Below are positions 1-5,030 of a stretch of DNA of 5,654 nt, piece by piece. The position numbers were made by a program, and so were the translations under genes. The stretch spans positions 9,379 through 15,032 of the forward strand of contig PFEG01000049.1 of assembly GCA_002793885.1 (NCBI GenBank), given 5' to 3'. Under the pieces are notes generated by a model that was not told the origin of the DNA, searched no databases, and was given only the letters and a program-made list of their open reading frames with translations. Numbering within the stretch: the stretch's first letter is position 1; each line of letters begins with the position of its first letter. This DNA comes from Candidatus Saccharibacteria bacterium CG10_big_fil_rev_8_21_14_0_10_47_8 (GTDB lineage Bacteria; Patescibacteriota; Saccharimonadia; Saccharimonadales; UBA10212).

Positions 1-506
1 TGTTCCAATTTATTGACTGACGTAAGCAGTTCCAAACGATTACTTGGTTTCCCGTCAGATGCAAACGGCCACTCAATGCCCTCGGGGCGTAGAGCCCGTG
101 TCATACGCGCTAAGTCCAGCAAATCCCAGCGGCTCCGGCCCTCCTTCCACTGCCATTCATACGAGTCATAGAAGTTTCGCCAGAGAGTAAAACGTATAAA
201 CTCATCATCAAAACGGACATTATTGTAACCCACAAAGACGGTGTTAGGCATAGCTATCGATTCACTGAAATACTTTAAAAATTCGGCCTCAGAAATGCCG
301 TTAGTTAATGTTGTCTGAGGAGTTATACCGGTTATTAAAACAGCTTCGGGATCTGGCAAAATATCAGGAGTCATTTTGATCAGGATGTTATCCGGTTCGC
401 CGATCGGTTTTAAGTTCATATCGGCACGCTGCCCGCCAAACTGCATAATCCGACTGGCACGTGGATTTATACCGCTGGTCTCTAGATCATAAAAATAAAA
501 AGTCAT
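1..506 (-). CDS. sbcB: Exodeoxyribonuclease I (ExoI), N-terminal part, truncated by the window edge
   Basis: The reading frame stays open from ATG (504-506) to the left edge, giving the first 168 residues; the E. coli enzyme has about 475. The start is certain because the codon just upstream (507-509) is a TAG stop. The fragment resembles E. coli ExoI along its whole length: YDLET near residue 6, VLITGITPQ, GYNNVRFDDE near 93-102, WRNFYD, SRWDLLD and ALRPEGI. ExoI is a DEDDh 3'-5' exonuclease that degrades single-stranded DNA in recombination and mismatch repair. D7, E9 and D100 match three of the catalytic metal ligands; the last motif (His and Asp) would lie just past the edge. The gene is divergent from the EEP gene across 40 bp, and no Shine-Dalgarno precedes it. 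Identification is confident; integrity of the missing C-terminal part cannot be judged. Confidence 0.93.
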   Translation of the reverse strand, partial: MTFYFYDLETSGINPRASRIMQFGGQRADMNLKPIGEPDNILIKMTPDILPDPEAVLITGITPQTTLTNGISEAEFLKYFSESIAMPNTVFVGYNNVRFDDEFIRFTLWRNFYDSYEWQWKEGRSRWDLLDLARMTRALRPEGIEWPFASDGKPSNRLELLTSVNKLE

Positions 507-514
507 CTATCTAG

Positions 515-520
515 AGAATA
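515..520 (-). promoter_or_regulatory. Candidate -10 box for sbcB (leaderless type)
   Basis: TATTCT on the minus strand matches the TATAAT consensus at 4 of 6 positions. It ends 8 nt before the ATG, which would place the transcript start about 2 nt before the start codon. No Shine-Dalgarno is present and no clear -35 is visible. The same TATnCTCTAG string stands at the same distance before obg, which supports it. Confidence 0.5.
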
Positions 521-533
521 CGAAATGAGCGGT

Positions 534-539
534 TATAAT
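534..539 (+). promoter_or_regulatory. Consensus -10 box for the EEP gene (leaderless type)
   Basis: A perfect TATAAT lies 7 nt upstream of the ATG at 547, so transcription should begin at about 546, essentially on the start codon. No purine-rich Shine-Dalgarno fits in the gap. The -35 position (about 511-516) has no good match and overlaps the -10 candidate of the divergent sbcB gene. Confidence 0.65.
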
Positions 540-546
540 ACCAGCT

Positions 547-1290
547 ATGGCCAAGCTAAAAGTGATGACCTGGAACGTGTGGTTGATGGAAAAAGCCGAC
601 AATATTTTGTCGCTTATCAAAGAAATCCAACCCGACATACTCTGTTGCCAAGAACTAACTACCGATTCATTCATAAACCCTGGGCGTAATATTCCGTCAG
701 AAATTTCAAAACTTATGTCGATGGATTATAAATACCAGCAAGTACTTAAGAGGCCTGATGAACAATATTACAAAATAGGCAACGCTATTTTTAGTAAATT
801 ACCGATTATAGATTACAAGTTTAGCTATATCGGGCAAACCAGTCCCGACAGCCCAAACTACCCATACGAAAGACGTGTGTACATGGAGGTTAACTTAAAA
901 ACTGATGATAAAACACTTACTGTCGGCACAACCCATCTGTCGTATAGCCATGCTTTTAAAATAACTCCGAAAAGGCGCGAGGAAGTTGATGGGTTAGTCG
1001 ACTCGGTCAAAAATAATAAGGAGAGGTTTGTCCTGGCAAGCGACTTGAACTCTTTGCCAAACTCTCGTACCATAGCCGAACTAAAAAAATATTTTGAGCA
1101 TACCGGGCCTCCGTACAAAGAACCTACCTGGACCACTAAGTCTTTTTCGTATCAGGGTTTTGAAGCCTCCACGCTAGACTGGCGGCTCGATTATATTTTC
1201 GCGACAAAAGACATCAAGATGCTCTCTAATGAGATTATCAAAACTGAGTTTTCGGATCATCTGCCAATTTTAGCCGAAATAGAGATTTAA
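547..1290 (+). CDS. Endonuclease/exonuclease/phosphatase (EEP) family protein, probable metal-dependent nuclease
   Basis: This 247-residue protein carries the complete EEP (DNase I-like) active-site series: TWN with N10, CCQEL with E36, TTHLSY with H130, SDLNS with D166 and N168, RLDYIF with D215, and the terminal SDHLP with D237 and H238. The fold uses divalent metal to hydrolyse phosphodiester or phosphomonoester bonds in nucleic acids, phospholipids or signalling molecules; the substrate cannot be read from motifs. There is no signal peptide or membrane segment, so it is probably cytoplasmic, and its length is that of a single-domain member. The ATG at 547 fits the family, whose first strand begins a few residues before the TWN motif. 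The gene is divergent from sbcB, another nuclease, which mildly favours a DNA or RNA substrate. Its 3' end overlaps that of obg by 4 bp. Confidence 0.9.
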   Translation: MAKLKVMTWNVWLMEKADNILSLIKEIQPDILCCQELTTDSFINPGRNIPSEISKLMSMDYKYQQVLKRPDEQYYKIGNAIFSKLPIIDYKFSYIGQTSPDSPNYPYERRVYMEVNLKTDDKTLTVGTTHLSYSHAFKITPKRREEVDGLVDSVKNNKERFVLASDLNSLPNSRTIAELKKYFEHTGPPYKEPTWTTKSFSYQGFEASTLDWRLDYIFATKDIKMLSNEIIKTEFSDHLPILAEIEI

Positions 1291-2561
1291 TATTCCAAGC
1301 TGCCAATGACCGGATTGCCAATGTAAATTTTTTGGCCGGCTTCAACGCCCTGCCGATGCAACTCGCGCATTATGCCCATTTTATGCAAAATATCGCGCAA
1401 CCTGGCTACCCCGTGAAAATCATCAAAGTCCGTGCGAGCGGCAAATCTTTCAATCTTTTTACCTGAAACAATAAATCTATCCTTATGCTTTTGGACCCGC
1501 CAAGCATTTTCGTCTTCTTTTAAACCGATTACCGGCAGTTCGCTTCGGACTTTTTTGGCGGTCTTTTTGCGGGCTGCGTTGACCATTTTTTGAACTTCGC
1601 GCAAAAGTTCCTTGACGCCATGCCCGCTGACACTAGAAATTGCTAATACCTGGGTACCACGAGCTGTAATTTTTTGAAGTTGTTTAAGTTGCTGGTCGAG
1701 CTGTTTTTTGTCAACACCTTCGGTTTTAGTCAGGGTTACAATCTGTGGCCTGCCGCTCAAATCAATCTTATAGGCAGCCAGCTCTTTCATTATGGTCTTG
1801 TGGTCCTTGGCTACATCTTCGCTGTAGGCATCAATCAGGTGAATCAATACGCTGGTACGCTCCAGGTGGCGCAAAAACTCAACACCCAACCCCTTCCCCT
1901 GACTGGCGCCTTCAATAAGACCTGGTATGTCGGCAAACAATAAACTATCTTTGTTATCAATATCCACAACTCCCAGATTGGGGTGTAGTGTGGTAAAAGG
2001 GTAGTTAGCAATTTCGGGCTTAGCATTACTGACCACCGATAACAGAGTTGATTTGCCGGCGTTAGGCAAGCCAACCAGGCCAACGTCGGCTAGCATTTTT
2101 AACTCCAGTACTGCCTCGGCTGATTGGCCGGCCTCGCCTTTTTCGGCAACCCGAGGCGCCTGGCGTGTGGAGCTCACAAAGTGGGCATTGCCAAAACCGC
2201 CGATACCGCCTTTTAGCACCACAGCTTTTTGGCCGTCGTCTACCATATCTGCTAATAATTTACCATCCGTGGTGGTTACAACTGTGCCTACGGGTACAGC
2301 TATTTCCAGATCTGAGCCATTTTTGCCGTGCCGCCGTCGTTTGCCGCCCGGCTCACCGCTGCCAGCTTTATGGAGTTTCTTGTAGCGAAAAGCTGCCAAA
2401 GTATTTTGGTTACGGCTAGCCACTAAAATAATATCACCGCCCTTGCCGCCGTCGCCGCCATCCGGGCCGCCGCGGTCTACAAATTTTTCCTGCCTAAAAC
2501 TAACCGCACCGTTTCCGCCGTCGCCGGCTTTTAAGCTTACCTGAACTTTATCCACAAACAT
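1287..2561 (-). CDS. obg: Obg/CgtA family GTPase
   Basis: A complete 424-residue Obg. It begins with the typical MFVD, which fixes the start. Residues 1-158 form the glycine-rich Obg domain (GGDGGKGGD, PGGKRRRHGKNG). The G domain follows with P-loop GLPNAGKS (164-171), switch I around YPFTTLHPN, and DIPG (211-214). A C-terminal OCT domain (about 350-424) makes this the long, B. subtilis-like form. Obg binds the large ribosomal subunit and is tied to ribosome assembly, growth control and stress signalling. One oddity is the G4 motif, normally NKxD and guanine-specific, which reads TKTE (278-281); the rest of the domain looks intact. No Shine-Dalgarno precedes the ATG, but a -10-like box lies 8 nt upstream. 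It follows the LysM-CHAP gene on the same strand after 64 bp and meets the EEP gene tail to tail. Confidence 0.97.
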   Translation of the reverse strand: MFVDKVQVSLKAGDGGNGAVSFRQEKFVDRGGPDGGDGGKGGDIILVASRNQNTLAAFRYKKLHKAGSGEPGGKRRRHGKNGSDLEIAVPVGTVVTTTDGKLLADMVDDGQKAVVLKGGIGGFGNAHFVSSTRQAPRVAEKGEAGQSAEAVLELKMLADVGLVGLPNAGKSTLLSVVSNAKPEIANYPFTTLHPNLGVVDIDNKDSLLFADIPGLIEGASQGKGLGVEFLRHLERTSVLIHLIDAYSEDVAKDHKTIMKELAAYKIDLSGRPQIVTLTKTEGVDKKQLDQQLKQLQKITARGTQVLAISSVSGHGVKELLREVQKMVNAARKKTAKKVRSELPVIGLKEDENAWRVQKHKDRFIVSGKKIERFAARTDFDDFHGVARLRDILHKMGIMRELHRQGVEAGQKIYIGNPVIGSLEY

Positions 2562-2569
2562 ACTACTAG

Positions 2570-2575
2570 AGTATA
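2570..2575 (-). promoter_or_regulatory. obg: Candidate -10 box for obg (leaderless type)
   Basis: TATACT on the minus strand matches the -10 consensus at 5 of 6 positions and ends 8 nt before the obg ATG, predicting a start about 2 nt before the codon. A weak -35-like TTTACC (2591-2596) lies 15 bp upstream. No Shine-Dalgarno is present. The context TATnCTCTAG is shared with the sbcB start region. Confidence 0.55.
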
Positions 2576-2587
2576 GAGTTTGAGAGA

Positions 2588-2611
2588 GGTGGTAAAGGGT
2601 TAGGGTTTAGG
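2588..2611 (+). repeat. G-rich telomere-like tract upstream of obg
   Basis: The plus strand carries five G runs (2588-2589, 2591-2592, 2597-2599, 2603-2605 and 2610-2611) with short T/A spacers, including GGGTTAGGGTTTAGG. That is enough for a two-tier G-quadruplex in DNA. The obg transcript carries the C-rich complement, so G-quadruplex formation would affect the template strand. It lies in the spacer between the LysM-CHAP stop and the obg promoter. Composition is seen directly; structure and role are inferred. Confidence 0.4.
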
Positions 2612-2625
2612 TTTTGATGTAGGCT

Positions 2626-3816
2626 CTAGTAGATATACCAGAAACTGGATGCCTGTGCCGGTGATAATAGACGATAACTAACTCTGCCCCAACCGCCAGC
2701 GCTACCGCTGCTGGTATCCATAGCTGCCAGGCCATGTGAGTTCATATCAGATACCCAAATACTGCCATCACCGTTCATTTTTTCGACAAAGCCAACATGC
2801 CCATAACCGTAGCTTACCGGAGTCCAAACCACAGCGCCTATTGCGGGTGTAGTGCCAATCCCAAAACCAGCCCGGGAAGCTAAGCTCTTCCATGATATGG
2901 CATTGCCCAAATTAGCCGGAACCGGACGGCCTATCTGGGTACGACGCAACGAGGCCCACCAGGTACAGTAGCCGTAATCATACCCGCTACTACCATAAGT
3001 AGGACCAAAGCCCCAGGCAAAACCACCGGTGCCAACCGCCGAGAACCTAGCCGCTGGCGTGGCTACTACACCACCCGGAATCCAAACATAGTCACCGGCA
3101 ATAAGACTACCGCCTTCGGCATCGTTGACCGTAATGAATATAGCCCTATCGGCCTGGTATTTATTTACTACACCATCAATGCTATCGGTAGACTTCACCT
3201 GATAAACAATACCGTTAGCCGGCGGAATCAGCAGATCCTTACCTGCGGCTACCGCATCACCAGTTAAGTTATTAGACCACCTGAGACTGTTGGCATTAAG
3301 GTTAAATTTTGCGGCAATATTACTAATAGTATCGCCAGCCACGGTGGTGTAATGAGCAATATCTTTTTTGGACTTTTGCCCGGTACCGACAATTTGCGGC
3401 TTAGCTACAATACTGGTATCACTAGTTGCCACTGCTAGCTGAGCGTTTTCTGAATCAGTTTGATTACGTACGGCCGTCAGTTCTGGTAGATTGGTCATTT
3501 GAGCCGCTTGCAGGGCAATCTGAGCCGAAGAAACGGTATCCAAGGGGTTGTGCAACGAGCTGGCCGTAGCCACCAAACTATTGACCGTGCCTGAACGTAT
3601 GGTTTGGCTAGCTGATCTATTAGCCAGAACAAAAATACCGATACCTAGCAGTAGGCTGACATTGCCAGCCACTATTCCCCAACGCACCAGCTTGCGCCTA
3701 GAGCGTTTACTTATCTTGGGCGATGCCGATAAGTTGGATAAATTAGGTAACACGTCCCTGCCGGGAACGTTTTGCAGACTTAGACGCCCAAGCACCGAAA
3801 GTGATAATTTACGAAT
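2626..3816 (-). CDS. Membrane-anchored LysM-CHAP peptidoglycan hydrolase
   Basis: Numbering here starts at the GTG at 3795, giving 389 residues. A basic segment (KISKRSRRK) precedes one membrane helix at about 37-58, so the long remainder should lie outside the membrane. A LysM domain follows (from HYTTVAGDTISNIAAKF to LLIPP, about 148-192), then a weaker LysM-like repeat ending VWIPGG near 244. The C-terminal CHAP domain has its nucleophile C277 in YCTWWA, H333 in GHVGFVE, and D350/N352 in SDMN as probable third residue. CHAP enzymes are amidases or endopeptidases acting on peptidoglycan peptides; LysM binds the glycan. The GTG has no ribosome site. A clear AGGAG (3824-3828) lies 7 nt before an in-frame ATT (3814-3816), so I place the start there (396 residues, beginning M-R-K-L-S-L-S). 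It has its own candidate promoter and leader and sits between mltG and obg. Target wall, own or host, is unknown. Confidence 0.88.
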   Translation of the reverse strand: MRKLSLSVLGRLSLQNVPGRDVLPNLSNLSASPKISKRSRRKLVRWGIVAGNVSLLLGIGIFVLANRSASQTIRSGTVNSLVATASSLHNPLDTVSSAQIALQAAQMTNLPELTAVRNQTDSENAQLAVATSDTSIVAKPQIVGTGQKSKKDIAHYTTVAGDTISNIAAKFNLNANSLRWSNNLTGDAVAAGKDLLIPPANGIVYQVKSTDSIDGVVNKYQADRAIFITVNDAEGGSLIAGDYVWIPGGVVATPAARFSAVGTGGFAWGFGPTYGSSGYDYGYCTWWASLRRTQIGRPVPANLGNAISWKSLASRAGFGIGTTPAIGAVVWTPVSYGYGHVGFVEKMNGDGSIWVSDMNSHGLAAMDTSSGSAGGWGRVSYRLLSPAQASSFWYIY

Positions 3817-3823
3817 AATCTAA

Positions 3824-3828
3824 CTCCT
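3824..3828 (-). promoter_or_regulatory. Shine-Dalgarno (AGGAG) that decides the LysM-CHAP start
   Basis: AGGAG on the minus strand is the only good ribosome-binding site before the gene. It is 7 nt from the ATT codon at 3814-3816, 4 nt from another ATT at 3817-3819, and 28 nt from the first conventional start (GTG, 3793-3795). A TAG (3820-3822) closes the frame just upstream, so no ATG, GTG or TTG start exists nearer the site. Confidence 0.6.
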
Positions 3829-3831
3829 AAA

Positions 3832-3854
3832 CCGGAGGGTTAATATCCCACCGG
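3832..3854 (-). promoter_or_regulatory. Hairpin immediately upstream of the LysM-CHAP Shine-Dalgarno
   Basis: In the transcript CCGGTGGG and CCCTCCGG face each other across a 7-nt A/T loop: four outer pairs, one T-T mismatch, three inner pairs. It ends 3 nt before AGGAG, close enough to affect ribosome access. The symmetry is seen directly; a regulatory role is inferred. Confidence 0.5.
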
Positions 3855-3916
3855 GTAAGTAAGACAGCGGCCAATGAAAATATTTTGGTTTGAAAAACAC
3901 GCTGTTCTACTCAGCT

Positions 3917-3925
3917 ATTATACCA
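3917..3925 (-). promoter_or_regulatory. Extended -10 promoter (TGGTATAAT) for the LysM-CHAP gene
   Basis: The minus strand reads TG-G-TATAAT, a perfect extended -10 for the housekeeping sigma factor, which can work without a good -35; none is evident 15-18 bp upstream. It lies in the 164-bp spacer after mltG, and the predicted start is near 3910. This suggests transcription apart from, or in addition to, the ruvX-mltG operon. Confidence 0.65.
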
Positions 3926-3952
3926 AGCGCAAACCTATCGGAAGCCTCATCA

Positions 3953-3968
3953 CCCCTGTTATAAGGGG
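3953..3968 (-). other. Short hairpin after mltG, possible weak terminator
   Basis: CCCCT, a 6-nt loop and AGGGG form a 5-bp GC-rich stem 15 nt past the mltG stop. On neither strand is it followed by a T-tract, so intrinsic termination would be weak. It could instead stabilise the mltG mRNA 3' end or mark a factor-dependent stop. The inverted repeat is real; its role is uncertain. Confidence 0.35.
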
Positions 3969-3983
3969 AGTTGACAAGATACG

Positions 3984-5030
3984 TTATTGGCACAATTTTG
4001 TGCAATATTTACGGGTTGCCTCTTCATGTTCCGCCAGACTATGAGTAAAGTGCACCACACCGTCGTCGCCAGCCACGAAGTACAGATAATCGGTGTTAGC
4101 CGGATGAGCCACAGCCTTCAGAGCATTTTTGGTTACGTTGCCGATTGGCCCGGGCGGTAGACCGAGATGTAAGTAGGTATTATACGGCGACTCAATAGCG
4201 AGGCCCCGTGGCACACCGGCTAACGCCGAGGCATAAAAAGCCGTTGGGTCGGATTCTAGTTTCATACTTTGCTTCAGCCTCCTTAAAAAAACCTGGGAAA
4301 CAATTGATTGATCGTCAGGGTCGGATGCTTCTTGTAGCACTACGGAGGTCAGTGTTATGCCTTGAAATAAAGTGAGTCCTTGGGCAGTAAACCCATCTGT
4401 GATATCAGTGGTCAGATATTTTTCCATTTCATCGAGTGATTCGCGTACAATAGTCGTAGCTGGAGTATCAGCTTGTTTCTGAAAAGAATCAGGATAAAGA
4501 TAGCCCTCTAGTGTGGTGCCAGCAGGCAAGCTCGCAAGTGCTGCATGTCCCCTATAGTTGTCCGGATTAAAGGCCGCATCAACTTCCGCTTGACTGTAGC
4601 TGGCATCTCTAAATGCTTGTTTTATCTGGTCCAGGCGCTTGGCTGGCAAAATTGTCAGAAGGTTTTTTGCCACCTCTCCGTTTACCATTTTTTTAACTAT
4701 CTGTTGCACGCTCATCGAGGGACTTAATACGTATGTGCCAGCTTGTAAATTCTGTATTTCATTGTTTCTAACATAACCCTCGAAAGCCTTGGAGTTACGA
4801 ATTAAGCTAGTATGTTGCAGGTTAAGGCTTATCGTATGCACACTGTCGCCAGATACAACTGTAAAATATGAGGTGCTCTGGCTCGAAGACAGGGGCCTTA
4901 AGTTATTGAAGTACCACGTCCTAACAGCCCACACACCGCCCAAAAGCAAAACTACCAAACTAGCCAGCACTAGAATCCAGGCTTTGACTGAGCTAGGCCG
5001 TTTGTAGGATGTTTTATAATTTTTTAACAT
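3984..5030 (-). CDS. mltG: Endolytic murein transglycosylase MltG (YceG family)
   Basis: A full-length 348-residue MltG. A basic N-terminus precedes one membrane helix at about 17-38. Next comes the small LysM-like subdomain typical of the family (YFTVVSGDSVHTISLNL) and then the YceG catalytic domain. Hallmarks are LEGYLYPDSF (174-183), the catalytic glutamate E234 in SVVLQEASDPDD, LESDPTAFY (258-266), and SPYNTYLHLGLPPGPIGN with the ALKAVAHPANTDYLYFVA block. MltG cleaves nascent glycan strands near the membrane to form 1,6-anhydro ends and is thought to set glycan length. The ATG overlaps the ruvX stop by 7 nt and has a strong GGGAGGG Shine-Dalgarno, so the two are probably translationally coupled. 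Two cysteines (C343, C347) at the predicted extracytoplasmic C-terminus are a small oddity. Confidence 0.96.
   Translation of the reverse strand: MLKNYKTSYKRPSSVKAWILVLASLVVLLLGGVWAVRTWYFNNLRPLSSSQSTSYFTVVSGDSVHTISLNLQHTSLIRNSKAFEGYVRNNEIQNLQAGTYVLSPSMSVQQIVKKMVNGEVAKNLLTILPAKRLDQIKQAFRDASYSQAEVDAAFNPDNYRGHAALASLPAGTTLEGYLYPDSFQKQADTPATTIVRESLDEMEKYLTTDITDGFTAQGLTLFQGITLTSVVLQEASDPDDQSIVSQVFLRRLKQSMKLESDPTAFYASALAGVPRGLAIESPYNTYLHLGLPPGPIGNVTKNALKAVAHPANTDYLYFVAGDDGVVHFTHSLAEHEEATRKYCTKLCQ

Larger units (their letters stand above)
2563..2632. repeat. 9-bp inverted repeat flanking the obg / LysM-CHAP spacer
   Basis: CTACTAGAG at 2563-2571 and its exact reverse complement CTCTAGTAG at 2624-2632 bracket a 52-nt interval. 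One arm sits between the obg -10 candidate and its ATG. The other contains the TAG stop of the LysM-CHAP gene. A read-through transcript could pair them, placing the obg start next to a stem; there is no U-tract, so it is not a standard terminator. The match is exact, but its function is unknown. Confidence 0.55.
3817..3910 (-). promoter_or_regulatory. Predicted structured 5' leader of the LysM-CHAP gene
   Basis: From the transcript start predicted by the extended -10, the leader would run about 94 nt. Its first bases can pair in a long stem: 3900-3910 with 3859-3869, ten pairs and one mismatch, core ACAGCG/CGCTGT. The loop holds a small CCAA/TTGG hairpin (3871-3888). A second hairpin (3832-3854) stands just before the Shine-Dalgarno. 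It matches no riboswitch class I recognise. Confidence 0.45.

Noticed and set aside
858..1136. 92-codon open frame on the minus strand inside the EEP gene
   Set aside because: Antisense to a gene with all its catalytic motifs intact; no domain signal.
1674..2419. Open frames on the plus strand inside obg (for example 1674-1943, 2053-2385 and 2165-2419)
   Set aside because: They lie wholly antisense to a well-conserved Obg and have no family motifs or ribosome sites; their composition (Pro/Arg/Leu-rich) is that of an antisense shadow.
3817..3910. Known riboswitch (c-di-AMP ydaO type or other) in the LysM-CHAP leader
   Set aside because: No recognisable consensus blocks of a known class; only novel helices can be claimed.
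3953..3968. Rho-independent terminator for mltG
   Set aside because: The stem is only 5 bp and no T-tract follows on either strand, so it is listed only as a possible weak hairpin.
3971..3976. Exact TTGACA (-35 consensus) on the plus strand after mltG
   Set aside because: No -10 match at 16-18 bp spacing, and the only sequence downstream on that strand is antisense to mltG; likely chance.
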